The position numbers and the translations under genes were made by a program. Shown one piece after another: positions 46,275-59,516 of a DNA stretch of 64,000 nt. The stretch's first letter is position 1, and every line of letters begins with the position of its first letter. This stretch comes from Gigantopelta aegis (taxonomy: Eukaryota; Mollusca; Gastropoda; Neomphalida; Peltospiridae): NCBI RefSeq assembly GCF_016097555.1, contig NC_054706.1, forward strand, positions 24,914,539 through 24,978,538, read 5' to 3'. The notes beneath the pieces were generated by a model that was not told the origin of the DNA, made no database searches, and was given only the letters and a program-made list of their open reading frames with translations.

Positions 46275-46551
46275 TCCCCTGCGCGTGCTGTAACCTCACC
46301 GTGGTGCAGGGGTGTAACATTCTCTTTGAGAATGGCCAATACAGCACAAATTGAAATTTTTAGTAAAAGTTAGTACCTATCTGTGATATTTGTATAGTTC
46401 TTTACACTGTGGTTTTGTTTAAATCTTGAATTTTTATATTGATGTTGATCATCACTTTATTTGTTTGCATTACCATAGTTTGACACCCAATAGCCGATGT
46501 ATTTTTCGTGCTGGGGTGTCGTTAAAAATGCATTCATTCATTCATTCATTC
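46275..46551 (+). mobile_element. SINE with (CATT)n tail, second copy
   Basis: Target duplication AACTAGGAAA at 46265-46274 and 46552-46561. Same length (277 bp) as the copy at 35087-35363. Confidence 0.88.
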
Positions 46552-46619
46552 AACTAGGAAAGTACATCCTTTGCCAAAAGAAGAATGGACAAAAACTGAG
46601 GCACGGTTCAGTCAATGTC

Positions 46620-46976
46620 TTAAAGGGACATTCCTGAGTTTGCTGCATTGTAAGATGTTTCTGACTAATAAAATATTTCTACGATTAAACTTACATATTA
46701 AATATACTTTCTTGTTTAGAATATCAGTGTCTGTATAGTCAATGTGTTTCTGGTCGTCTTAATATTTGTAAGAAGCCCAAACTGGATTTTGTACATAAGA
46801 AATAGAATAAATTTAACCTAGTACAAATATTAGAACGATCAGAAACATGTTTAATATACAGCCACTAATATGTTATGCAGAAAAATATATTTGATATGTA
46901 ATTACAGTCGTTAAAAAGTCTCTTGTTAGTCGATAACATCTTAAACATTGCAGAAAACTCAGGAAGGTCCCTTTAA
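46620..46976. mobile_element. TTAA MITE family 2
   Basis: TTAAAGGGACATTCCTGAG and CTCAGGAAGGTCCCTTTAA with an imperfect palindromic interior, like 39627-40016. Confidence 0.85.
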
Positions 46977-49900
46977 ATCATTAATTGTTTTCCTAAAATA
47001 ATCCTGCTTGAATATGCATTTAGTATAATGGATTGGAAACTTTGATACAAGTCAAAGACGATAATCAACTTGAATTTATCAAGCCACAACCTGATATATT
47101 GTGGCATAAGCAAAGTCAATCGTCATTTATATCAAAAAGGGAGTCCATGGTTTTGCAGTCGCCGGTCGAATGAGAAGCTGCATAGGTGTCGACAAGCCAA
47201 AGATTACCTCGATAATCATTTGAGTGTATTGGTTTAAACAATATTTATTTCACAAAGGAAATGGATTGGCAAACAGGCCATTGGCCTACATTAATGCCTC
47301 TCCTCTTGACTGCATGACATAGTTGTTGTCATGTGGCAAAAACAAAAAGATAGGTGTTTAGTCCAGTTAGGATTTTTCGAATTTGGAAAATCTCTTGAGA
47401 AAAGAGCCACAGAGAAGAATTAGTGGTAACGTCACTAAGCTGACTGCATTAGACGCAAGGTACAATAAAGTTTGTCACAATAAATATACTAAGTCAGCCT
47501 TAAGCAATCGGTTCAGTACAGGATAATACTTTTGAAGAACATGTTTCTTACATAGAACTTGATCTTGCAAAAGGGTAAAGCATTTGATATGAACTGCTTG
47601 GCCAATCGTGATCATCAACTTCCAAAACAATTATGAAGCTGACCACACACGCTAGGGGCATATGCATCTGTTAGAGACAAGGTAGAGTGACATCTTACAC
47701 ATTCAAAATCTGCCACTTTATTGATTTGAACCTGTATTTCGATGGATTTTACTAAAACGAAATCGGATTTCTTTTCGTACCCAATAGTTTCAGTGTGTTA
47801 GATGGCATTGCACCTTGTCTGTTAACTTATGTTTAATACCCAAGCGCATTTACAGTCCAGATTCCAGTACGGCCGCTTTTTAACGACTAAAATTAAACAC
47901 TAAATAGTTGTTCTTGTTTAAATATCGGTTTGCGTATATCCAGTTTAGTCGATGAGTTATACCAAAATGTGGTATCATCTTAGAGCACCAAACCAAAACA
48001 AAAGAGCGTGATGGACTTTTCAAAAGAATTGCTTTAGTTTGGTATCATCCTATTAAAGACGTGTAATTCAGATGGTCAAGAAATACGAGAAATACGTAAT
48101 TTTGTGCTTACTAAAACATTTATAAACCTTGTAGATCGGTGTTTCGTAAATACTGATTAAGGATCCTGGAGGTGTTAATTTGATATCCTTGAGCATTTTT
48201 AAATATTCAAGATGGCGTCCAAGATGGCTTTCAAAACAGGACTGAACATATTTCCGATACTTTATCAGCTATGACGAAACTGTTGATGTTCGAGGCGGTG
48301 TTTTAAAGGTCACATGATTCATACTGAACTAATCTCCGCTAATCAAGACATTGCAACATTATTTACATCCAAGATGGCCACCATTATAGTAGTCAGAACA
48401 GGACAAATGACTTGTATCGCATTTTACATACACTATAGTAAGACTGTGATGTTAGAGATTGGGTTTTTTTGTTCACAAATGAATTAATTTATAACAGATG
48501 CTAATTGAGATATTGCTTCATCATTTAAATCCAAGATGGCCCCGAACTTGGCCGTTAGGAGTAAGAAGTGGCCATATCTTAGATTCTATTTTACCACCTA
48601 GCAATAATCTTTACTTAAATTTAATTTAACGAGTATAGCAGAACGGTTCTTCCAGTTCAGTCAACCAGTAACAAGGTGTTAGAAAGCCGTGCTAAACAAA
48701 TCATCTAGCATACGTCCCCTAGATGGTATTGCGTCCTTTCTATTGGTCCACTGTCTCGTCGTTTAGGAGGTAGACGGCCCTTACTACCTGTTGATTACGT
48801 CATTCTCTAAGCAAAAGTGGTACCTGACGTCATGTCATTCTCTAAGCAAAGGTGGTACCTGACGTCACGTAATATGTAACGCTGCATGTATTCCTTTTAG
48901 TGACATAACATATATCATTGAATTAGAAAAACGTCCGCTAGACTAATTTATGCGCTTCACAGTAAACCTAATTGTCATGTCGGGAACCAATCAAATAGTT
49001 CGCGATCGTTAGCGAAACGTTTGCTGGCTGAACTCAGGGCTGCCGAGAGAAGAAGTGACGTCACGGTACACAAATAAAATGCAGTGAATTTTATAATAAT
49101 TATACTAAAATTATAAGAATCATTGAACTAGAAAATATTGCTTGCTAAAGCTTGCTCCAACGATTGGTTTTCTTGATACTTGTGTCAGAAATACCATCTA
49201 CAAAAAGACTTGTGCCAGAAACTATTAATCTTGACCAAACAATTCAGCTTTGGCTCCTTGACTATACAATCAATGCAGTGTGGGCTACTATAAACCTTAG
49301 AACAGTGATACACGCACTTCATGTTAGAAATGATATTTTAAAGAGACAGTGTCATTAATATGTTACAGTTGCACACCCCTTGCCCCACCCCACCCCCGTT
49401 TCCTGCGCCAGTGTGTTATTTTAATCATTAAAAACATTTTATTTGCCTAAATGACATCCTTGCCAGGGTATTTGATTAAAATTAGCTCTACTGGGTCTAC
49501 CAGTAGATCTAACAGCATTGCGTGGACTCCCATGTCCAGGTGACATTTCACCTATGAATAACAATTTAAATATCGACCAATTAGCATACAAATTCTAAAA
49601 ATATCGGGCGAGACTATTTATGCAATAGGCGAACTATAAAACAGGGGTAAAAGTGCAGTAATAAACTCTGGATTGTATACTAGTATAAACAGATTTTATG
49701 GCTATACCATCACGGGTTTTGGTTGGGTTTTTTTGTCTTGAAACGAATTTTATATAAAGTTTTATATTGAAATTAGTTTCCGGCATACTTCGTAATTCAC
49801 CCGAATCATTTCATATACCCTCGGCATAATCCCGAATGGTTTCAAATTCTTTTCAAATCACTGGCATGATTTTGCAAGGAAGGTTTTGATTGGTCGAATG

Positions 49901-50190
49901 AAAGGTCAACTGGACATGAGCTCCAATGGGTTGCTGTTAGATCCACATGTAATAGTGGAGCTAGTTTTAATTAGATTGGCCAACTGCATACTTTTAACTT
50001 TGCGTAAGGAATCTGCCATTAGATGCAAACATACGGCCTTATCACGTTTAAATACATTGTTAAAAAAAAAATTAAAAGTAAAACACCTCTATTGTAGGTT
50101 GCTTTGTTTTATGTTTTATATGAATTTCAGATAGAATCTAATCGTTCAACATGTCGCGTCGTGTCATGACATGTGACCTGCAATTCAGTT
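46977..50190. other. Gene-free interval between genes B and C
   Basis: No gene supported. It contains degenerate units ending CCAAGATGGC (48215-48545), three TGACGTCA sites (48825, 48860, 49056) with a 35-bp tandem duplication around the first two, and 3' flank of gene C from about 49950. Confidence 0.5.
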
Positions 50191-50201
50191 CGAATTATTC
50201 T

Positions 50202-50341
50202 TCATGGCATCGAAGAGCATGCTTCGTAACTGGCAGTATTGCCTGCTAGCCTGCATGTGCAGCTGTAGGCTGCGTTGCCGATCATACGAGTCACCTTGTC
50301 CCCGTCATGGTAGCCACATTTGCCATCCTTATCTTGACATT
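50202..50341 (-). CDS. Gene C exon 4: 5-Cys module and stop
   Basis: Acceptor CCTTTGCAG. Product [20 protein letters not shown], ending YEACSSMP and TGA. Confidence 0.82.
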
Positions 50342-53300
50342 CTGCAAAGGAAAGGGAAACGAAAGGAAATGTTTTTATTTAACGACGCACTCAACACTTT
50401 TTATTTACGGTTATATGGCGTCAGACATATGGTTACGGATCACACATATATAGAGAGAGTGATCTTTTATATGCACCATCCAACAGACCATGGCCTTTTA
50501 TATACCAGTCGTGGTGCACTGGCTGGAACGAGAAATAGCCCAATGGGCCACCTACGGGGATCGATCCCACACCGACCGCGCATCGAGCGAGCGCTTTACC
50601 ACCGTCCCCTGCAAAGGAAAGGTTTAACGACACAACATTGATTCATTAATCATCGGCTATTGGATGTCAAACATTTGGTAATTCTCACATAAAGTCTTGA
50701 GACGAAACCCGCGACATTTTCCATTCCCTTCCCCTATCAGACCTTTTTTTCTTCTTTTTTACTGTATTAAATTTTTATAAAATCATATATACATACATAG
50801 TGTGCCCCCCTCCCCCCCCCCCCCCCCCCCCAAGAAAAGAAAGAAAAAGAATATTTGTTTAACATCTCACCACGTTATTAAACTACGGTTATTTGGTGTC
50901 TCTGGCTTATGGTGATTGTGATGCTTTGTCCATTGAAGAGAGAGCAGGTGCGTACGAGACAGGGAGGCGGGAGGGCAACGGACACACCCACCCCTCCCCC
51001 AGTGTTGTAGCAAAATCTTAAATTTGATCAAAAATGATACAGATATTCAGGCAAAATGTGCTAACATGAGACCTTTTCACCATGTATTTCCATCATTCTA
51101 TCCTCAAAGTTAGTGTAAAAATGCGTAGTGATTTGTTTGCAACCCTATATGGCTGTTTGGTAGTAATGCTAATATGAATAAATGTTATTGTGCAGATTCG
51201 GGCATTTTCGTTTAATTTGAGTAAAAGCCAGCCTGCCCTCTACAAAAATAGCAGCCCATACACCATTGAGAGAGAGGGGGAAACCCGCGGCTAACCCTTG
51301 TATATAGAGAAGATGTTTTGATCTATCCGTGTCTTTGTAATATCAAAGGGGCGGGATTTAGCTCAGTCGGTTGAGTGCTCGCCTGAGCTTGCGTCATACA
51401 GGATCGAACCACCTCTGTGGATCCATTCAACTGATTGGGTTTTTCTCGTTCCAACCAGTGCACTTCAACTTGTCAAAGGCCGTGATATGTCTGTGGGAAA
51501 ATGCATATAAAAGATGTAGCGGGTGTCCTCTGATGACTACGAGTCAAAATTACCAAATGTTTGACATCCAATAGCCGATGATTAATTAATCAATGTGTTC
51601 TAGTGGTGTCGTTAAACAAAACAAAAACAAATTGTAATATCACACGTCAAGGCGAATGGTTGTTACTGTTGCGTCCTATGATACATACCATAATTTGAAC
51701 CTTCAACTGGATGGAAGCCAATACTTCCTGCGGCATTTTGTCCACATTCGCTGACTCGACACATGCTGGTCTTCTTGGTACCAAATGGAACACACGATCC
51801 ATCGTCAGCCTTACACTCTAAATAGATAATGGAAATAATCATTGGCAATCGATTAAACTCGCATTCCACACCAACCTCCCCCGCCCCAGCCAAAAAAAAA
51901 GTATATTTCCTTCATTTGTTAGTGTTGTTTGTTTTGTGTTGTGTTGTGTTGTTGTTTTGTATTGTTTGGTCGATTTTCTCTTCTCCCTCGTATGACTGCT
52001 TAATGCTAGTCTCAGGCTATCAAATGCCAAGTCAACAATCTCTCGACTGTCCTATTACAACTCGATTATGCTAGGCGCAAACTACCAACTGCCACATCAA
52101 AGTTGGCCAACTTTCTTCTCTCACGACTTCTACGACTGTCCTGTTGCTAGTCTGAGCTCTCTTACAACTCGACTCTCGTCGCATTATGCTAGGCACAAAC
52201 TACCGACTGCCATGTCAAAGTTTGCCAACTTTCTTCTCTAACGACTTCTACGACTGTCCTATTGCTAGTCTGAGCGTTCTTACAACTCGACTCTGGTCGC
52301 ATTATGTTAGGCGCAAACCACCAACTGCCACATCAAAGTTTGCCAACTTTCTTCTCTAACGACTTCTACGACTGTCCTATTGCTAGTCTGAGCGTTCTTA
52401 CAACTCGACTTTGGTCGCATTATGTTAGGCGCAAACCACCAACTGTCACGTCAAAGTTGGCCAACTTTCTTCTGTCACGACTTCTAATCTGTCCACTTGC
52501 TAGGCTGAGCGTTCTTACAACTCGATTCTCGTCGTACACAACACCTACGACCGGTTAGTTGTTAATCTGAGCGCACCCGTCGTAAGTTGGCAGTTGGGGA
52601 AACTACAACGCAGTCATCGAGTTAACCAACTTCGCCGTGCTAGTTGACAGTCTGATCCTAGCATTAGACAGGTCTGACTGTATCAGTATACTGAAAACAC
52701 TGCGCATCCTTAAGGCCAAACAAAAATAAATGTCTGGTCTCGCGTCAAAAGTTGGGGGGGGGGGGGGGGGGGGTAATTACCCGTGGTATAACATCGATTT
52801 TAACCGGGCTTTTCTTGCAATGATGTAAAACCGCATTCTGAGCCAAAATGCCATTGGGCATGAACTAGGACGTGCATTATTTTAGTATCAAATATACTCA
52901 CCTTTCCTGTGTCATCCATGCTTTAAAAAAAGAAACAAAAAGAAGAAAAAAACCCGCATCGCCGCATCAATTCTAGAACTTTGGTCTGGCCGTTATTTTT
53001 GGCCTAATATAGAAAATACGTACCAATCGTCGAGGGTGCGGTGCTACCAGCATTGCACGTGTATTTGATGCATGGGCCGCTTAATGCTATGGTAAATACT
53101 TGGCCGTCGTCATAATTCTGGCCCTGAAACTCACAGCCTGCAGCTGAAAAACAATTAAAGGTCCAAGATACACTTTGACAACACTGTATCAGCACCACAC
53201 CTAGTGGGGGGAACGGGCAGTCCCCAATCATCATCACCCCACCATCACCCACCCCAAACACCCCAAAGTATTGTGAAAACTGCGAATGAACAATGATAAC

Positions 53301-56300
53301 AATACTTTATTCATGTAATAACATTGTGACTTTGCTACATGTAAAATAACAATAAATAAATGCGTTGCATTATTACCATGTCATTCAGTAAACGGATACC
53401 TCCGCAAATGTTGGATTCATCGTACGTTATCGCCTTGTGATAATTGGTCGACTGGATTGTTGTTGGGTCGTAGGCTCCAATTCAGATCCGAGAATGCAAA
53501 ACTCACAAAAGCCAGCCTGGTATGGGATGGGAACTCTATTTACGTGCCCATATCCACAGAGGTTCAGGCACGCCCACCCCGGACTTAGCCTCTGACTTCG
53601 CCAGTGACCAATTTCGGGGATGGAAGGGTGGGAAGGGGGAAGAGAAAATTAAAATGAAGGGGAGTAATTTGGAAGAATGGTATGACCAATTAAGAACCAA
53701 AAATATATAAGGGACTTTAACATTTTAATTAATTTTAATTTAGTATATTTTTAAAAGCACCATAATTCAATATTGATTAGATGAGGTTATGGATTTACAA
53801 TTAGTATTTAGACGGTGCAATTTATTTTTCAGTCGGGCTAGTCTAAAAGAGATTAGAAAGATAAAAAACAAAATATTATATTTAATACTATTTAAATAAA
53901 TAAATATATCCTTTAAGCCCTGGAGCCAGCCTGGTGCATCCTAAGACCGCACTAAGTAGTTTTAAGGTCAAACTACACTAAGTGGATTAGTGTTCATGTG
54001 AGCATACTAATCAAAATATACCTGAATTTCTAAAATAAAAAAAATGGCTTTAACCTATACTGATTTGACTTGTAATTGTCATACATCGTAAACTTAGTGT
54101 CTAGTCATAGTTTTGGGGGGTTGAGGAAGTAATTTATGAACATATTAATATTATTAAAAGTAACTATATATTTTAATGTATACAATTTGTTTTCACATAT
54201 TGGGTGCTGTCAGTGTTATGAAGTACTAATGCAAATATGGGCGAACCCCAATTGTCAGCAAATTTTATCAGACGTTTTGTTTAGACAGTTTGGTAATCTG
54301 ACAGTCGAATGCGTTTAACAAAAATGCTAAACTAGGTATTTCCTTGCAGAATGTCGCTCTAGCCATTTTTAAATGGATATCCACAGCAACGAAAGTGTAC
54401 AATGCACGACAGTAAATTCAGAAGGCATAACTTCATTACAGGAGCTTGCTGATAGATGGTTCAGTACTGAAGAAAGTTTTTGTTCTGAACAACCATATTA
54501 TGAATTCTAGGTAGTGAAAGATTGACTGTCTAAATTAAGGAAAAGTGCATTTGTACTTAAAACCATAGAAACGAAAAAGGGCAGCAATCGAACAGCATCA
54601 CAGATGTTATATATAATCACATATATTGCACAAAAGAAAAACCAAAATCCATAAACATAATTGCACAGCTAACTAGAAAACGTAGCTATGATTTTTAATT
54701 TTTGTTTGCAGTAAAGTGCCAACACATTATAACAAGCCATATTATAAAGGTGTCTTTGGCCGACATTCCAAATGCTGTTGATAACGTTTTAACACCATAT
54801 GGAAAGGAAATTGCTAAATGTGGATGACAAATACCACGAAGCAGGTACACGTGGCGTATGTGACATATTAGCTCTAGATCTTTATTATTACAAGCACTGC
54901 TATAACTGTCTTGTATATTCCTACAATACTGCACACTTTCATACATATAGAGCTATGCTTGATAGGCAAGTGGTAAATAGTTTATTATTACAAGCACTGC
55001 TATAACTGTCTTGTATATTCCTACAATACCGCACACTTTCATACACATAGAGCTATGCTTGATAGGCAAGTGGTAAATAGTTTATTATTACAAGCACTGC
55101 TATAACTGTCTTGTATATTCCTACAATACCGCACACTTTCATACACATAGAGCTATGCTTGATAGGCAAGTGGTAAATAGTTTATTATTACAAGCACTGC
55201 TATAACTGTCTTGTATATTCCTACAATACCGCACAATTTCATACACATAGAGCTATGCTTGATAGGCAAGTGGTAAATAGTTTATTATTACAAGCACTGC
55301 TATAACTGTCTTGTATATTCCTACAATACCGCACACTTTCATACACATAGAGCTATGCTTGATAGGCAAGTGGTAAATAGTTTATTATTACAAGCACTGC
55401 TATAACTGTCTTGTATATTCCTACAATACCGCACAATTTCATACACATAGAGCTATGCTTGATAGGCAAGTGGTAAATAGTTTATTATTACAAGCACTGC
55501 TATAACTGTCTTGTATATTCCTACAATACCGCACACTTTCATACACAAGAGCTATGCTTGATAGGCAAGTGGTATATAGTTTATTATTACAAGCACTGCT
55601 ATAACTGTCTTGTATATTCCTACAATACCGCACAATTTCATACACATAGAGCTATGCTTGATAGGCAAGTGGTAAATAGTTTATTATTACAAGCACTGCT
55701 ATAACTGTCTTGTATATTCCTACAATACCGCACAATTTCATACACATAGAGCTATGCTTGATAGGCAAGTGGTAAATAGTTTATTATTACAAGCACTGCT
55801 ATAACTGTCTTGTATATTCCTACAATACCGCACAATTTCATACACATAGAGCTATGCTTGATAGGCAAGTGGTAAATAGTTTATTATTACAAGCACTGCT
55901 ATAACTGTCTTGTATATTCCTACAATACCGCACACTTTCATACACATAGAGCTATGCTTGATAGGCAAGTGGTAAATAGTTTATTATTACAAGCACTGCT
56001 ATAACTGTCTTGTATATTCCTACAATACCGCACAATTTCATACACATAGAACTATGCTTGATAGGCAAGTGGTAAATAGTTTATTATTACAAGCACTGCT
56101 ATAACTGTCTTGTATATTCCTACAATACCGCACACTTTCATACACATAGAGCTATGCTTGATAGGCAAGTGGTAAATAGTTTATTATTACAAGCACTGCT
56201 ATAACTGTCTTGTATATTCCTACAATACCGCACAATTTCATACACATAGAGCTATGCTTGATAGGCAAGTGGTAAATAGTTTATTATTACAAGCACTGCT

Positions 56301-59300
56301 ATAACTGTCTTGTATATTCCTACAATACCGCACACTTTCATACACATAGAGCTATGCTTGATAGGCAAGTGGTAAATAGTTTATTATTACAAGCACTGCT
56401 ATAACTGTCTTGTATATTCCTACAATACCGCACAATTTCATACACATAGAGCTATGCTTGATAGGCAAGTGGTAAATAGTTTATTATTACAAGCACTGCT
56501 ATAACTGTCTTGTATATTCCTACAATACCGCACAATTTCATACACATAGAGCTATGCTTGATAGGCAAGTGGTAAATAGTTTATTATTACAAGCACTGCT
56601 ATAACTGTCTTGTATATTCCTACAATACCGCACACTTTCATACACATAGAGCTATGCTTGATAGGCAAGTGGTATATAGTTTATTATTACAAGCACTGCT
56701 ATAACTGTCTTGTATATTCCTACAATACCGCACAATTTCATACACATAGAGCTATGCTTGATAGGCAAGTGGTAAATAGTTTATTATTACAAGCACTGCT
56801 ATAACTGTCTTGTATATTCCTACAATACCGCACACTTTCATACACATAGAGCTATGCTTGATAGGCAAGTGGTATATAGTTTATTATTACAAGCACTGCT
56901 ATAACTGTCTTGTATATTCCTACAATACCGCACAATTTCATACACATAGAGCTATGCTTGATAGGCAAGTGGTAAATAGTTTATTATTACAAGCACTGCT
57001 ATAACTGTCTTGTATATTCCTACAATACCGCACACTTTCATACACATAGAGCTATGCTTGATAGGCAAGTGGTAAATAGTTTATTATTACAAGCACTGCT
57101 ATAACTGTCTTGTATATTCCTACAATACCGCACACTTTCATACACATAGAGCTATGCTTGATAGGCAAGTGGTAAATAGTTTATTATTACAAGCACTGCT
57201 ATAACTGTCTTGTATATTCCTACAATACCGCACACTTTCATACACATAGAGCTATGCTTGATAGGCAAGTGGTAAATAGTTTATTATTACAAGCACTGCT
57301 ATAACTGTCTTGTATATTCCTACAATACCGCACACTTTCATACACATAGAGCTATGCTTGATAGGCAAGTGGTATATAGTTTATTATTACAAGCACTGCT
57401 ATAACTGTCTTGTATATTCCTACAATACCGCACAATTTCATACACATAGAGCTATGCTTGATAGGCAAGTGGTAAATAGTTTATTATTACAAGCACTGCT
57501 ATAACTGTCTTGTATATTCCTACAATACCGCACACTTTCATACACATAGAGCTATGCTTGATAGGCAAGTGGTAAATAGTTTATTATTACAAGCACTGCT
57601 ATAACTGTCTTGTATATTCCTACAATACCGCACAATTTCATACACATAGAGCTATGCTTGATAGGCAAGTGGTAAATAGTTTATTATTACAAGCACTGCT
57701 ATAACTGTCTTGTATATTCCTACAATACCGCACACTTTCATACACAAAGAGCTATGCTTGATAGGCAAGTGGTATATAGTTTATTATTACAAGCACTGCT
57801 ATAACTGTCTTGTATATTCCTACAATACCGCACACTTTCATACACATAGAGCTATGCTTGATAGGCAAGTGGTATATAGTTTATTATTACAAGCACTGCT
57901 ATAACTGTCTTGTATATTCCTACAATACCACACAATTTCATACACATAGAGCTATGCTTGATAGGCAAGTGGTAAATAGTTTCATGAAGATGAATGAACG
58001 TATTAGGAATCATGAAGGGGTTTTTTTTCTGAATAAACACCGCAGAATTAAGTGAAGATGTGGTTTTGATTAATCACCAATTGAATATAAACATACCCAC
58101 GAGCGTAGGAAGGTGCCAAAAAGTGGGGGAGGGGGCAAACTTTTATATTTACACACTTTTACACTATTATAAAGCAAATATAAAACTAAATATCTGAAAA
58201 GTGGGGGTCACATTCCCCCTTGCCACCACCCCCACCCCCACCCCCACACCCCGCTTCCTACGCCAGTGCATACCTCTCAGTTATGGTTTTGTTTGTTCTT
58301 TCGTGCAGTCATCTTCGATACTATATAAAATCTGTGATACTGTTCGATTGCTGCCCTTTTTTTTTCATTTAAATCTTCTTTTCTTTTACTTCGATTTCTG
58401 AATGTAATTGGGCATGTTTTGCGTACAACTGTATATTCCCTTTATTAAATATTCCAGCCTTCATTTGCCAGACTCACAATATGGAGATTCTGAACATAAA
58501 CTTTATAGTAACGAAATATGTACTTATGTTCAAATGTACTGTAATGTAGCTGTTGTAAGCATCTTTCTTTCTCAGCTGAAACAAAATTTATAAATGGCTA
58601 GAGAGACATTCTGCAAGGACATACCAAGTTTAACAAAATAACTAATTTGACCCCGAAAACCTATGTCCAGACACCACCTTTACATTTGCATGACAATTAC
58701 AAGTCAAATCAATATAGGTTAAAAGCTATGTTTTTATTTTAGTGGCCGTCTTGAATTTGAAGTCGAAACTTAAGTGGTCCCAAGGCATATTTTGATTAGT
58801 ATACTTATATGAACACTAATCCATTCAGTGAAGTTAAACTTAAACATATTTAGTGCAGTCTTGGGATGCACCAGGCTGGCTTTTGCGGGTTTTGCTTTCT
58901 CTGATCTGAATTGGAGCCTACGATCCAGTAACAATACAGTTGACCAGTTATCACATTTTGGATTTTGGCGGCCTTCTTTAATATGAAGTCGAAATTCACG
59001 TGACACCAAAATATATTTTGATTAGTATACTCATACAAACACTAATCCACTTACAGAAGTTTGACCCTAAAAATATTTACTTAGGTCTTTCGACAATTGT
59101 CTAATAAGGATACAATCGACCGACTGTCAGTGGGTTTGATTACACAGATTTTCAGGACAACAGGTATTGTCGACATACCATCGGTAAGAGTTCTATATGT
59201 GAATTAAAATAACACCTGTCACACACAGTTTGCAAGCATTCAGTTCAGCACTGAAGCGTTTGGAGTAAGTTAATTATTTTTTCAATATTTGTTTAATAAA

Positions 59301-59422
59301 TAACATAGCAAAATACCTTTAATAAATATGCAACAGCTGACATCGCAATACTTTCTATCTGGAAGTTGGGCAGCTGTTGGCATCTCGCAATACTTTCATG
59401 ACACAGTACGTAATGGTTCTAC

Positions 59423-59516
<94 letters not shown>

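Larger units (their letters stand above)
53450..58950. mobile_element. Large fold-back element in gene C intron 1
   Basis: The left arm (GTAGGCTCCAATTCAGATCC 53471, AAAAGCCAGCCTGG 53506, CAAATCAATATA-type block near 54060, GCAGAATGTCGCTCTAGCC 54346) is mirrored on the right (58592-58610, 58700-58740, 58870-58930). Inside lie a 46-codon ORF and the 100-bp satellite. The ends are approximate. The family is unknown. Confidence 0.65.

Noticed and set aside
49152-50134. Two short + frames of 68 and 82 codons
   Set aside because: No domain. The second overlaps the antisense of gene C's 3' flank, which is shared with gene A.
56610-58055. Repeated 64-residue frames in the 100-bp satellite
   Set aside because: They occur wherever two or three units happen to lack a stop. 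The 100-base period shifts frame in each unit, so no protein repeat exists.
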